A stretch of 64,000 bases of DNA from Rhodobacteraceae bacterium UBA3069 (GTDB taxonomy: Bacteria > Pseudomonadota > Alphaproteobacteria > Rhodobacterales > Rhodobacteraceae). The translations under genes and the position numbers were made by a program. Below the pieces are notes generated by a model, which was given only the letters and a program-made list of their open reading frames with translations, did not search any database and was not told where the DNA came from. Location of the stretch: the NCBI GenBank assembly GCA_002366795.1, contig DFBX01000083.1, positions 24,927 through 88,926 of the forward strand, written 5' to 3'. Positions 28,560 through 37,972 of the stretch are shown in pieces; the stretch's first letter is position 1; each line of letters starts with the position of its first letter.

Positions 28560-29008
28560 TTCCCCGCACGGCCCGCGCCCTGCGCGCCCTCGCCGCCGCC
28601 ACGGCAGGGGCGCTTCTGGCCGCCATCACGGTCTGGGCCCATGTCATCTGGATCAATGGCACGGCGCTGACCACGAGCAGCTACCCGATGTCCTCCGAAC
28701 CCCTGACCAGGCTCACCCTTCTGCGCGACACGGGCCTGCCCAGCCTCGCACTGATCCCGCTGCTATGGGTGCTGGCCCTGCTCTCCGGCCCATGGCCACT
28801 GCGGTTTTTTTCGGCGCTTCTTTTCCTTGCCGGCTGGTACTGGCTGGCCGATGGCATCGCCAATCTTTTCGCCCTGCACTTCGGCAATACATGGGCCACG
28901 GGCGAAGCATTCGACGCACTGTTCTACCACCCCGTCGCCACACCCGCCCTGATGGGCCTGTCCCTGCTGGCCTATATGGTGCTGCTGTCGCGGCTCAACC
29001 GCGCCTGA
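28556..29008 (+). CDS. Small membrane protein of unknown function
   Basis: A 150-residue protein with about four transmembrane segments (roughly 10-30, 62-80, 84-103 and 126-145). No recognised domain. It overlaps moaA by 4 nt (ATGA) and is therefore co-expressed with it; whether it has any molybdenum-related role is unknown. Confidence 0.75.
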   Translation: MIPRTARALRALAAATAGALLAAITVWAHVIWINGTALTTSSYPMSSEPLTRLTLLRDTGLPSLALIPLLWVLALLSGPWPLRFFSALLFLAGWYWLADGIANLFALHFGNTWATGEAFDALFYHPVATPALMGLSLLAYMVLLSRLNRA

Positions 29009-29027
29009 GGGCACCAGCGCCCCCGGC

Positions 29028-29049
29028 TTTCATTTTGCCAGAAATACTC
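29028..29049. repeat. Copy of the dispersed AAATACTC-type intergenic motif
   Basis: Downstream of the small membrane-protein gene, TTTCATTTTGCC followed by AGAAATACTC differs at a single position from the right arm of the hairpin at 57085-57106. The following 120 nt (29050-29170) hold a GC-rich inverted repeat (GGCAAGCCC / GGGCTTGCC) near 29130-29160 and no gene. Confidence 0.7.
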
Positions 29050-29170
29050 CCCGCGGAGCGTCCCGTCACAGCCAGACACGCCAGCGCCCGAACCGGCGCG
29101 CAACGCCGCCAGATCAAAGCGCGCGCGACGGCGGGCAAGCCCCGCCCGAGCGCGGGCTTGCCCCTCGCGA

Positions 29171-30334
29171 TCAGCCCACAGGCATCCGTTTCTCAACGAT
29201 CTCGGCCCACCAGGAACAGCCCGCAGGGATCGCGTCATCGTTAAAGTTATACTCGGGGTGGTGCACCATCGCCGTGTCGCCGTTGCCGACCAGGATATAG
29301 GCGCCGGGCCGTTCCTCCAGCATAAAGGCGAAATCCTCGCCCCCCATGACCAATGGTGCCTCGGCACAGTCCCCGGCAACCGCGCGCGCCACGTCGGCGG
29401 CGAAATCGGTCTGTTCGGCGTGGTTTACCATCACCGGGTAATTGCGCACGTACTCCAGCGTCGCGGTCGCGCCGAAACTGGCGGCGATCCCTTCGACAAT
29501 CGCGCCCAAACGGGTCTCGCACAGGTCGCGCATCTCGGGGCTCATGGTGCGCACGGTGCCCTTCATTTCGACCCGCTGCGGGATCACGTTGAATGCCTTG
29601 GAGCTTGATTCGATCGAGGTGATCGAGACCACGACATTTTCCACCGGGTCGGCATTGCGTGCCGCAATCGACTGCGCCGCCGTCACGATATGCGCCGCGA
29701 CCACGGTGCTGTCGATCGTGTCATGCGGTTTCGCAGCATGTCCGCCGCGCCCTTCCACGGTGATTTCGAAAATATCCGTGGCGGCGAAAAACGCGCCTTC
29801 GCGGATCGCGAATTGCCCGGTGGCAAGGCCCGGCCAGTTGTGCATCCCGTACACTTCCTGAATGCCGAAACGCTCCATCATGCCGTCCTCGCACATCTCG
29901 CGCCCGCCGCCGCCGCCCTCTTCGGCGGGCTGAAAGATCACCACGACGGTGCCGTCGAAATTGCGCGTCTCGGACAGGTATTTTGCCGCGCCAAGCAGCA
30001 TCGCGGTGTGCCCGTCATGGCCGCAGGCATGCATCGCCCCGTCGGTTTTCGACGCATAGTCCAGCCCGGTCTGTTCGTGGATCGGCAGCGCATCCATATC
30101 TGCGCGCAGGCCGATCACCTTGCCCGAACCGGTCTCGCGTCCCTTGATCACGCCCACCACGCCGGTGCGCCCGATGCCTTCCACCACCTCTTCGCAGCCG
30201 AATGCGCGCAGCTTTTCGGCCACCACGCCCGCAGTGCGCACCGTGTCGAACAGGATCTCGGGGTGTTCATGCAGATCACGGCGCCATTCGGTGATTTCGG
30301 GCAGCAATTCGGCAAAGCGGTTTTTGACGGGCAT
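29171..30334 (-). CDS. M20-family amidohydrolase (hippurate hydrolase/aminoacylase type)
   Basis: A 387-residue metal-dependent hydrolase of N-acyl amino acids or similar amides. Motifs include RRDLHEHPE (residues 18-26), HACGHDGHTAMLLG (about 99-112), EEGGGG near 130 and VMGGEDFAFM near the C-terminus. The start at 30334 has AGGAGG six nt upstream. Substrate unknown; the neighbouring peptide importer and ArgE-like enzyme suggest use of acylated amino acids or peptides. Two TTTGATCAAA palindromes lie just upstream. Confidence 0.9.
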   Translation of the reverse strand: MPVKNRFAELLPEITEWRRDLHEHPEILFDTVRTAGVVAEKLRAFGCEEVVEGIGRTGVVGVIKGRETGSGKVIGLRADMDALPIHEQTGLDYASKTDGAMHACGHDGHTAMLLGAAKYLSETRNFDGTVVVIFQPAEEGGGGGREMCEDGMMERFGIQEVYGMHNWPGLATGQFAIREGAFFAATDIFEITVEGRGGHAAKPHDTIDSTVVAAHIVTAAQSIAARNADPVENVVVSITSIESSSKAFNVIPQRVEMKGTVRTMSPEMRDLCETRLGAIVEGIAASFGATATLEYVRNYPVMVNHAEQTDFAADVARAVAGDCAEAPLVMGGEDFAFMLEERPGAYILVGNGDTAMVHHPEYNFNDDAIPAGCSWWAEIVEKRMPVG

Positions 30335-30362
30335 GGGGGGCCTCCTGTTCGGGTTTTGACTA

Positions 30363-30387
30363 TTTGATCAAACTCTATTTGATCAAA
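30363..30387. promoter_or_regulatory. Two tandem TTTGATCAAA palindromes, candidate operators
   Basis: Perfect 10-bp palindromes at 30363-30372 and 30378-30387, 15 bp start to start, lie 29-53 nt upstream of the amidohydrolase ATG. A third box (TTTGATCAAT) is at 34906-34915 in the divergent ABC-transporter promoter region. The phased pair suggests cooperative repressor binding (GntR- or MarR-type), which is inference. Confidence 0.6.
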
Positions 30388-30420
30388 CTGTGCCACCGCC
30401 CGCGCCCGCCCGCAAGCAGA

Positions 30421-31776
30421 TCAGATGTTCGGACCGGGGATAAGCGATGCCTTTTCCGTGAACCGCCCGAAACGAAAGCGCGTCAGCTCATGACCCGGCG
30501 CATCCTCCCGCGCCAGCGCCGCGGCGATGCGGCCAAAGGCGGGGCCGATGCCAAACCCGTGCCCGCACATGCCGGTCACGGCAATCAGCCCCGGCAGTGG
30601 CGCGATATGGTCCACCACCGGCACCACATCGGGCAGAACGTCGATCATGCCGGCCCATTTCTGCGACAGCTGAACAGGGCCAAGTGTCGGAAATGCCTGC
30701 ATGAAATCGCTGCGCAGCCGCGCCAGCCGCTTGGCATCCGGCGCGGGTGACAGCACGCGCATCCGCTCGAACGGGCTTTGGCCTTCGCCCCAGCGGCGGG
30801 CCGTGCCCCAGGCATCGGGAAAGCCCTTGGGCGCGAGCGGGCGCAGCCGCACGTCGAATGACCCTTCCAGCGCCAGCGGCAGATAGGCGCGCAGCGCGCG
30901 AAAGGCATCCGGCCCCACGTAAAGTTCGGAATAGGCGGCGGGGGCCAGCGTGAACCCGCCATCGGCGCGGCGGCGAAACGCCAGCCGGTCATCGACCCCC
31001 GCGCCCTGCAAATCCCCCGCCACAGGTGCGGTCGTCGCCACGTTGGACCGCACGGAAAGCTGCGGCAAAGCCACCCCATGATTGCGCAGAAACAGCGCCG
31101 ACCACGCGCCACCCGCCAGCACCACGGCACCGGCTTTTACACGCCCTGCTTCGGTCACCACGCCGGTGACGCGCCCCGCCTCGATGTCCAGCGCCCGCAC
31201 GGCGCAGCCCTCGCGGATCATCACCCCATCGCGCGAGGCCAGCCGCGCCAGTTCCGGCACCGCGCCCCATGGTTCAGCCCGCATGTCGGTGGGGGTGTGC
31301 AGCGCGCCCGCCCAAGGGGCCGCCGCGCCGCGGTGCGTATCCCGCACGCCCGCCGCGTCCAGCAGGCGCGAGGACACGCCCAATTCCCGCGCATCCTTCA
31401 ACCAGTCCGCATAATCCGCCATGGTCTTGTCATTGCGCGCAAGGTAGCTGACGCCGACGGTTTTCACCCCCAGCCGCCCGCCGCATTCTGCATCCAGCGC
31501 GGGCCACAGCGCCTGCGCTTCCAATGCGATCGGAACTTCGGCCATGTCGCGGCCCTGCACGCGAATCCACCCCCAGTTGCGGGCCGATTGTTCAGCCGCC
31601 ACCCGCCCCTTTTCCAGCAGCAGTACAGACATCCCCGCCCGCGCCGCATAAAGCGCGGTGGTCACGCCGATCACCCCGCCGCCGATCACAACCAGGTCGG
31701 CGGCATCCGGCAAGGGCGCGGTGAACTCAAGCCCTTCCAACAGGCCATATTCAACGAAGAAAGGGCGGGCAGTCAA
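30421..31776 (-). CDS. FAD-dependent oxidoreductase of the D-amino-acid oxidase (DAO) family
   Basis: About 451 residues. The N-terminal dinucleotide motif VIGGGVIGVTTALYAARAG binds FAD; later AGGAWSALFLRNHGVALPQL and the C-terminal MCGHGFGIGPAFGR are family-typical. Such enzymes oxidise amino acids or other amines. The start is uncertain: I use the TTG at 31776, placed just after the argE stop, because longer frames run through argE. It ends 86 nt before the amidohydrolase start; the operators lie between. Confidence 0.85.
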   Translation of the reverse strand: MTARPFFVEYGLLEGLEFTAPLPDAADLVVIGGGVIGVTTALYAARAGMSVLLLEKGRVAAEQSARNWGWIRVQGRDMAEVPIALEAQALWPALDAECGGRLGVKTVGVSYLARNDKTMADYADWLKDARELGVSSRLLDAAGVRDTHRGAAAPWAGALHTPTDMRAEPWGAVPELARLASRDGVMIREGCAVRALDIEAGRVTGVVTEAGRVKAGAVVLAGGAWSALFLRNHGVALPQLSVRSNVATTAPVAGDLQGAGVDDRLAFRRRADGGFTLAPAAYSELYVGPDAFRALRAYLPLALEGSFDVRLRPLAPKGFPDAWGTARRWGEGQSPFERMRVLSPAPDAKRLARLRSDFMQAFPTLGPVQLSQKWAGMIDVLPDVVPVVDHIAPLPGLIAVTGMCGHGFGIGPAFGRIAAALAREDAPGHELTRFRFGRFTEKASLIPGPNI

Positions 31777-31780
31777 AGGG

Positions 31781-32938
31781 TTACAGCCGCTCCAGAAGGT
31801 CGCGCATGAATTGCTCTCCGGCGCGGAACTGCGCGATCTCGATGAATTCATCGGGCTGGTGCGCCTGTTCGATATTGCCCGGCCCGCAGACCACGGCGGC
31901 CATGCCGCGGCGCTGGAAATACCCTGCCTCGGTCCCGTAGCTGACCACATGCGACCCATTATCGCCGGTCAACTGGCGCACGATGGTTTCTGCCTCGTTG
32001 CCCGGTTCGGGGCGCAGGCCGGGGCCGTTGAATTTTTCCTCCAACGTGATGAAACAGGACGGCTGGATCGCTTTCATCTCTGCCTCGATCCGGGCCACCT
32101 CGGCGCGCACGCGGGCTTCCCATTCCTCGGGTGTATCGCCGGGGACAAGCCGGACGGACAGCACGAAATGGCAATCCTTGGCGGTGATGTTATGGGCGGT
32201 GCCGCCCACGATCATGCCGACATGGACATTGGACCAAGGCGGGTCGAACATCGCATCCTCGGCGCGGGGCGTTGCGGCCATCGCCTCGGCGTTCATGCGG
32301 TTGCCCCAATCGATCAGCTTGGCCCCTTCCATGATCGCGCTGACACCGCGATGCGCCAGCGACGAATGAATTTCAAAGCCGCGCACATGCACCTCCCAGG
32401 CCAGGCCGCCCTTGTGGGCGCTGACCGCCTGCATCTCGGTCGGCTCGCCGATGATCGCGGTCGAGGGCATGGGGAAATGCGGCAGCGCATCTTCCAGCAA
32501 AGGGTCCGCGCCGATCAGGCCGATTTCCTCGTCATAGGTCAGTGCCAGTTGCAGCGGGCTTTTGACCCCGCGGTGCTGTGCCTCGACCACGGCCCAGATC
32601 GCCAGCGCGTCAAATGATTTCATGTCGCAGCAACCGCGCCCGAAATACTTTCCGTCCCGTTCCGTGACCACGAAAGGATCGGTGGACCAATCCTGCCCGT
32701 CCACCGGCACCACGTCGGTATGGCCCGACAGGACCAGGGCGCCTTCCTCCCACGGGCCGGCATGGGCCCAAAGCCCCGCCTTCGGCTCGCTTGCGTGGAT
32801 ATGGCGATAGGTCTTCACCCCGTGGCCATCCAGATAGCCCTGAACCCAATCGATCAGGTCAAGGTTGCTGTCGCGCGAAACTGTCGGAAAACCGACCAGT
32901 TTTTCCATGATTTCATAAGGTGTCAGGCGCTCCATCAT
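31781..32938 (-). CDS. argE: Acetylornithine deacetylase-type M20 peptidase
   Basis: A 385-residue M20 zinc hydrolase. VLSGHTDVVPVDGQDW (His ligand), GRGCCDMKSFDA (bridging Asp), YDEEIGLIGA (catalytic Glu) and GTEAGYFQRRGMAAVVCGPG are ArgE-like. It would deacetylate N-acetylornithine or a related N-acyl amino acid; the locus is catabolic-looking, so a peptide-salvage role is also possible. The first of two ATGs is immediately next to the ABC gene stop. Confidence 0.85.
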   Translation of the reverse strand: MMERLTPYEIMEKLVGFPTVSRDSNLDLIDWVQGYLDGHGVKTYRHIHASEPKAGLWAHAGPWEEGALVLSGHTDVVPVDGQDWSTDPFVVTERDGKYFGRGCCDMKSFDALAIWAVVEAQHRGVKSPLQLALTYDEEIGLIGADPLLEDALPHFPMPSTAIIGEPTEMQAVSAHKGGLAWEVHVRGFEIHSSLAHRGVSAIMEGAKLIDWGNRMNAEAMAATPRAEDAMFDPPWSNVHVGMIVGGTAHNITAKDCHFVLSVRLVPGDTPEEWEARVRAEVARIEAEMKAIQPSCFITLEEKFNGPGLRPEPGNEAETIVRQLTGDNGSHVVSYGTEAGYFQRRGMAAVVCGPGNIEQAHQPDEFIEIAQFRAGEQFMRDLLERL

Positions 32939-34783
32939 TCAATACCCGCTGTCCGTGGTCAAAACCATGTGCCCCGGCGACACCTCGCGGTACTCGCTGG
33001 GCGCCGGATCAAACCCGACCTCGTGGATGGGCGAGGGGATGGGTTTGAAATTCAAATCTTTCTCCGATTTGCGCTGGCGCGGATCGGCGACAGGCACGGC
33101 CTTCATCAGGGCCTGCGTATAGGGGTGTTGCGGGTTTTCGAACACTGCGGCGCGCGGCCCCATTTCCACGATCCGGCCCAGATACATGACGGCAACATCA
33201 TGGCTGACCCGTTCGACCACGGCCATGTCATGGCTGATGAACAGGAAGGACAGGCCCAGTTCGGCCTGCAATTCCATCATCAGGTTCAGCACCTGCGCCT
33301 GCACGCTGACATCCAGCGCCGATACCGCCTCGTCCGCAACGATCAGCTTGGGGTTCAACGCCAAAGCCCGCGCAATCGCGACCCGCTGGCGCTGCCCGCC
33401 GGACAACTCGTGCGGGTAGCGGCGTTTGAAACTGCGCGGCAGTTCGACCCGGTCGAACAGCATATCCACCCGTTCCTGCAGGGCTTTTCCCTTGTGGGTG
33501 CCGTAATTCCACATCGGTTCGGCGACCTGATCGGCCAGCGACATCTGCGGATTCAGAGAGGCGAACGGGTCTTGGAACACCATCTGCATATCCTCGCGCG
33601 CGGCGTGTAGTTCGGCGTGGTTCAGGCCCAGAATATCGGTACCGTCCAGATTGACAGAGCCCGACAGCGGATCGACCAGCCGCAAAAGGCTGCGCCCCAC
33701 GGTGGATTTGCCGCAACCGGATTCGCCGACCAGCGACAGGGTGCGGCCCTTGTTGATGGTAAAGGAAACGTCCTCGACCGCGTGAACATTGGCGACGGTA
33801 CGGCGCAGGAACCCGCCCTTGACGGGAAAGCGTATCACCAGGTTATTGACCTTCAGCAGTGGCGTGTCGGTGCCCTTGATCGGCATTGGAGTCACGTTTT
33901 CCGCCCCCAGCAGGCGCATCGGTTCCGGCAACGGCTTGCCCTTCATTTCCCCAAGACGCGGAACGGCGGCCAAAAGCGCGCGAGTGTAATCATGCTGAGG
34001 CTTTTCGAAAATCTCTTGAACCGTGCCCTCTTCAACCTTGTTGCCGCGGAACATGACCACCACGCGGTCGGCCATCTGCGCCACCACGGACATATCGTGG
34101 GTGATGAACATCACTGCCGTGCCGGTTTCGCGCTTCAAACGGTCCATCAGGGCCAGAATTTCCGCCTGAATGGTCACATCCAGCGCCGTGGTCGGCTCGT
34201 CCGCAATCAGCAAACGCGGTTCGCAGGCCAAAGCCATGGCGATCACGACGCGCTGGCGCATCCCGCCCGACAATTCATGCGGATATTGATGAATTCGGCG
34301 CTCTGCTTCGGGGATACGCACCTGTTTCAGCAACTCCAGCGCGCGGGCCTCTGCCTCTTTTTTAGTCATTCCCTTGTGAACGCGCAGGCCTTCGGTCAAT
34401 TGGCGGCCCACGGTGAAAACCGGATTCAGCGCCGTCATCGGTTCCTGAAAGATCATCCCGATCTCGTTGCCGCGAATCGTGCGCATCAGCGATTGGTCGG
34501 CCTTGGCCAGATCAACCTCGCCCCCGCCCTTGCGGTCGAACAGCAATTTACCACCCACAATTTCGCCGCCGCCATATTCCACCAGTCGCATAAGCGACAA
34601 GCTGGACACGGACTTGCCCGACCCAGATTCCCCCACGATACAGACGGTTTCGCCGGAATTGACGGTGAAAGAGACATCTTCGACCCCCAGCACCGGGCCG
34701 TCCTTTGTCTGGAACTGAACCCGCAGGTTTTCGATCCGGGCGATAGGAGAGGCGCCGGGCGCCTCGCTCGTTTGGTCCAGCAT
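32939..34783 (-). CDS. Dipeptide/oligopeptide ABC importer, double ATP-binding protein
   Basis: A 614-residue fusion of two peptide-type ATPases (DppD-like and DppF-like). NBD1 has Walker [10 protein letters not shown] near residues 46-54, signature LSGGMRQR and [15 protein letters not shown]2 has [23 protein letters not shown] and [12 protein letters not shown]. Each half ends in the oligopeptide C-terminal region. It powers import through the permeases at 36908-38933, encoded on the other strand. ATG at 34783 has AGGA seven nt upstream. Confidence 0.95.
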   Translation of the reverse strand: MLDQTSEAPGASPIARIENLRVQFQTKDGPVLGVEDVSFTVNSGETVCIVGESGSGKSVSSLSLMRLVEYGGGEIVGGKLLFDRKGGGEVDLAKADQSLMRTIRGNEIGMIFQEPMTALNPVFTVGRQLTEGLRVHKGMTKKEAEARALELLKQVRIPEAERRIHQYPHELSGGMRQRVVIAMALACEPRLLIADEPTTALDVTIQAEILALMDRLKRETGTAVMFITHDMSVVAQMADRVVVMFRGNKVEEGTVQEIFEKPQHDYTRALLAAVPRLGEMKGKPLPEPMRLLGAENVTPMPIKGTDTPLLKVNNLVIRFPVKGGFLRRTVANVHAVEDVSFTINKGRTLSLVGESGCGKSTVGRSLLRLVDPLSGSVNLDGTDILGLNHAELHAAREDMQMVFQDPFASLNPQMSLADQVAEPMWNYGTHKGKALQERVDMLFDRVELPRSFKRRYPHELSGGQRQRVAIARALALNPKLIVADEAVSALDVSVQAQVLNLMMELQAELGLSFLFISHDMAVVERVSHDVAVMYLGRIVEMGPRAAVFENPQHPYTQALMKAVPVADPRQRKSEKDLNFKPIPSPIHEVGFDPAPSEYREVSPGHMVLTTDSGY

Positions 34784-34905
34784 GTTGCATCCTGTCAAAG
34801 CGGCTGTGATCCCCCGACGCTACAGACGCCGCAAAGCAAGTGTCAAACGATCTGCCCACAAGTCGTGCATTGGCCTCGCGTCATCTTGCGCCAAGGCTTG
34901 CAATT

Positions 34906-34915
34906 TTTGATCAAT
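34906..34915. promoter_or_regulatory. TTTGATCAAT box in the divergent ABC-transporter region
   Basis: A near-perfect copy of the TTTGATCAAA palindrome found upstream of the amidohydrolase. It lies in the 341-nt gap (34784-35124) between the ATPase gene and the binding-protein gene. Apart from this box and the hairpin repeats at 35038-35101 I see no gene in that gap. Confidence 0.45.
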
Positions 34916-35037
34916 CGGTTTGGAATGAAACAACCGTGGGGGACGTGGTGCAAACACGGGCACCGAATTGGACCGGATATCGCGACGCCAGATCGCGTGG
35001 GCCGATTTTTTCTTTCCCGCGGATAAAACGACGACCA

Positions 35038-35110
35038 AGGCGCAAGCCGGTCCAAAGCGAAAAAGGCGCGAGCCTGTCCAACACGACCGAGGCGCGAGCC
35101 TGTCTAACAA
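35038..35110 (+). promoter_or_regulatory. Leader with three periodic GNRA-loop hairpins
   Basis: Three short hairpins at an exact 26-nt period precede the binding-protein gene: GGC-GCAA-GCC (35039-35048), AGGC-GCGA-GCCT (35064-35075) and AGGC-GCGA-GCCT (35090-35101). All have loops of the stable GNRA type (GCAA, GCGA). Copies 2 and 3 share an 18-of-19 match in GGCGCGAGCCTGTCYAACA. The third ends 7 nt before the AAGGAG of the ribosome site (35109-35114). A role in mRNA stability or translation is inferred. Confidence 0.6.
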
Positions 35111-35124
35111 GGAGAGCGAGACCA

Positions 35125-36828
35125 ATGAAACTCAAGGCAACCCTGCTGGGCGCTGCCGCAGCGTTTGCGATGGCCCCGATGGCCATGGCCGAACGCGGCA
35201 CCGACGGCAATGTGAACGTAATCTACTGGCAAGCACCATCGATCCTGAACCCCTACCTGTCGTCAGGGACCAAGGACATCGAATCCTCCTCGCTGGTGCT
35301 GGAGCCGATGGGCCGTTTCGATCCATCGGGCAAGCCCGTAGCATGGCTGGCGACCGAGATTCCGACCGTTGAAAACGGCGGTGTGTCCGAGGATCTGACC
35401 TCGATCACCTGGAAGCTGAAAGACGGGCTGAAATGGTCCGATGGCAGCGATGTCACCTCGGACGATCTGGTGTTCACCGCCGAATACTGCATGCACCCCG
35501 AAGGCGGCTGCGCGCAGCTTGAAAAATTCGAAGGCGTGAAATCGGTCGAGGCTTTGGACCCGCAGACCGTCAAGGTGACCTTCAGCGAACCCAAGCCCTA
35601 TCCCTACCTGCCCTTCATGGGCGCGGAATCGCCCGTGCTGCAAAAGGCGCAGTTCAGCGAATGCCTGGGCGCGAAAGCCCCTGAATGCACCTCGGCCAAC
35701 TTCATGCCCATCGGCACCGGCCCGTTCAAGGTGGATGAATTCAAACCGAACGACGTGATTTCCCTGTCGGCCAACGACAATTTCCGCGACCCGGCGAAAC
35801 CGGCCTTTGCCACCATGACCTTCAAGGGTGGCGGCGATGCGACGGCTGCGGGCCGCGCGGTTCTGGAAACCGGCGAATACGATTACGCGTGGAACCTGCA
35901 ACTGGCCCCCGATGTCATCGCCAAGATGGAAGAGGCCGGCAAGGGCAAGACCGTGGCGGGTTTCGGCACGCTGGTCGAACGGATCGAATTGAACATGACC
36001 GATCCGTCCCCCGACCTGCCCGAGGGCGAGCGCGCGACCGCCAAGCACCCGCACCCGTTCCTGTCGGACCTGAACGTGCGCAAGGCCATGTCCATGGCGA
36101 TCGACCGCACGCTTCTGGTTGAAATCGGCTATGGCCAGGCCGGCCGCCCGACCTGCAACCTTGTGCCCGCGCCCGCGGTCTATGCCTCGGACAATACCGA
36201 TTGCATGACGCAGGACATCGAAGGTGCCAAGGCCCTGCTGGAAGAGGCCGGTTACACCGACAGCGACGGTGACGGCGTCCGCGAAAAGGATGGCGTGAAG
36301 CTGTCCGTGGTCTACCAGACCTCGACCAATGCCGTGCGCCAGGATTTCCAGGCGATCATCAAGGAATGGTGGAGCGAGATCGGCATTGAAACCGAACTGC
36401 GCAACATCTCAGGCTCGGTCTTCTTTGGCGGCGATCCCGGCTCTCCGGATACGTTCCAGAAGTTCTATGCCGACGTGGAAATGTATGCCAACAACTTCCC
36501 CGGCACCGACCCCGAAGGCTATCTGGCGCAATATACCTGCGACAAGGCTCCGCGCCCCGAAACGCAGTGGCAGGGCCAGAACATCAACCGTTTCTGCGAT
36601 CCAGCCTATGACGCGCTGATCGCCGAGCTGGGCAAAACCGGCGAGATCGAGAAACGCGCCGAACTGGCGAAAAAGCTGAACGACATGCTGACCAAGGACA
36701 CCTACACCATCCTTCCGCTGGTGGACCGTGGCCGGGTTTCGGCCCATTCCAACAGCCTTGGCGGTGTGGACCTGAACACATGGGATTCCGAACTGTGGAA
36801 TGCCGCTGACTGGTATCGCATCAAGTAA
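35125..36828 (+). CDS. ABC transporter substrate-binding protein, peptide/opine type (SBP family 5)
   Basis: A 567-residue periplasmic binding protein with a signal peptide (cut after MAMA, about residue 22). Family 5 features are LNPYLSSGTKD near the N-terminus, LKDGLKWSDGSDVTSDDLVF, MSMAIDRTLL and the C-terminal TYTILPLVDRGRV. Ligand unknown; neighbours favour di/oligopeptides. The ATG at 35125 follows AAGGAG; a longer frame upstream runs through the leader hairpins and is rejected. Two permease genes follow. Confidence 0.93.
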   Translation: MKLKATLLGAAAAFAMAPMAMAERGTDGNVNVIYWQAPSILNPYLSSGTKDIESSSLVLEPMGRFDPSGKPVAWLATEIPTVENGGVSEDLTSITWKLKDGLKWSDGSDVTSDDLVFTAEYCMHPEGGCAQLEKFEGVKSVEALDPQTVKVTFSEPKPYPYLPFMGAESPVLQKAQFSECLGAKAPECTSANFMPIGTGPFKVDEFKPNDVISLSANDNFRDPAKPAFATMTFKGGGDATAAGRAVLETGEYDYAWNLQLAPDVIAKMEEAGKGKTVAGFGTLVERIELNMTDPSPDLPEGERATAKHPHPFLSDLNVRKAMSMAIDRTLLVEIGYGQAGRPTCNLVPAPAVYASDNTDCMTQDIEGAKALLEEAGYTDSDGDGVREKDGVKLSVVYQTSTNAVRQDFQAIIKEWWSEIGIETELRNISGSVFFGGDPGSPDTFQKFYADVEMYANNFPGTDPEGYLAQYTCDKAPRPETQWQGQNINRFCDPAYDALIAELGKTGEIEKRAELAKKLNDMLTKDTYTILPLVDRGRVSAHSNSLGGVDLNTWDSELWNAADWYRIK

Positions 36829-36907
36829 TGCCAATGCGGGCGGGCTGTCATGGCCCGCCCTATCCCCTGCCCGCGCAATTCCAAGAATAATGAACAGAGG
36901 CGCCTGA

Positions 36908-37972
36908 ATGCTGACCTTCACCATCCGCCGGCTTGTATTGGCCGTGCCGACGCTTCTGTTCATCAGTCTTGTCATATTTCTGCTGCTGGAACTCGCCCCC
37001 GGCGATCCCATGGCGCAGGTGCCCCTGACCGTGCCCCCCGAGGTGAAAGAGAAAATGCGCCTAGCCCTGGGTCTGGGCGAGCCGACGCATATCCGGTTCT
37101 TCAAGTGGCTGGTGCAGTTCTTCTGGATCGAACCGCAAGTGTTCATCGACTGGATGACCACCAAATCGGCCATCGCCAGCATCCTGCCCGATACCGATTT
37201 CTACACCCCCTGCGGCGTTGGCGCGGCGGCGGAATGCGACCTGCGCATCCTGTCGTGGCAAACCCGCAGCCCGGTGATGGACATCGTGGTGCAGCGCCTG
37301 CCGCAAACCCTGTGGGTGGTGGGCATGGCCTATATCGTTGGTGTCTTGATCGCCATTCCCATCGGAATCTATTCGGCCTACCGGCAATATTCGGTGTTTG
37401 ATCAGGCGGGCACATTCGTCACCATGATCGGCTTTTCGATCCCGCCGTTTTTCACCGGCCCGCTGCTGATCGTGATCTTTTCCGTCTATCTGGGCTGGCT
37501 GCCGTCGATCTACGACACCACGCTGAAGGTGGTCAGCTGGGACACCTTCGTGATCCAGTTCAAACAGATGGTCATGCCGGTGATGGTGCTGGCGCTGCAA
37601 ACCACGGCGCAGATCAGCCGCTACATGCGCGCCGCCATGCTGGACAACCTGAACCAGGATTACGTGCGCACCGCCCGCGCCAAAGGGCTAAGCGAGGCCG
37701 TCGTGGTCATGGTCCATGTGTTACGCAATTCCATGATTCCCGTGGTGACGGTGATTGCACTGGGGATGCCCGCCATTTTTGGCGGCGCCATCATCACCGA
37801 GGAAGTGTTCAAGGTGAACGGCATCGGGTCGCTGCTGATCGGTGCGCTTTTCGCCAATGACCTGCCGATGGTCATGACCCTGACCTTCATGTTCGCGATC
37901 CTGATCGTGCTGTTCAACCTGATCGCCGACATTCTATACGGCGTGCTTGACCCGAGGATCCGCTATGACTGA
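36908..37972 (+). CDS. ABC transporter permease (DppB-like)
   Basis: A 354-residue inner-membrane permease with about six helices. Family signature: the EAA-type loop DYVRTARAKGLSEAVVVMVH near residues 252-271. The N-terminus (MLTFTIRRLVLAVPTLLFIS) is typical of DppB/OppB. It carries an unusually long periplasmic insert between helix 1 and 2 (residues about 45-130, with two cysteines in TPCGVGAAAECD). It overlaps the next permease gene by 8 nt. Confidence 0.95.
   Translation: MLTFTIRRLVLAVPTLLFISLVIFLLLELAPGDPMAQVPLTVPPEVKEKMRLALGLGEPTHIRFFKWLVQFFWIEPQVFIDWMTTKSAIASILPDTDFYTPCGVGAAAECDLRILSWQTRSPVMDIVVQRLPQTLWVVGMAYIVGVLIAIPIGIYSAYRQYSVFDQAGTFVTMIGFSIPPFFTGPLLIVIFSVYLGWLPSIYDTTLKVVSWDTFVIQFKQMVMPVMVLALQTTAQISRYMRAAMLDNLNQDYVRTARAKGLSEAVVVMVHVLRNSMIPVVTVIALGMPAIFGGAIITEEVFKVNGIGSLLIGALFANDLPMVMTLTFMFAILIVLFNLIADILYGVLDPRIRYD

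Noticed and set aside
30363..30387. FNR-type site reading of the TTTGATCAAA pair
   Set aside because: FnrL needs TTGAT-N4-ATCAA; here the half-sites are fused with no 4-nt spacer.
34840..35124. N-terminal extension of the ABC binding protein
   Set aside because: The extension runs through leader repeats and the signal peptide begins at 35125 after AAGGAG.
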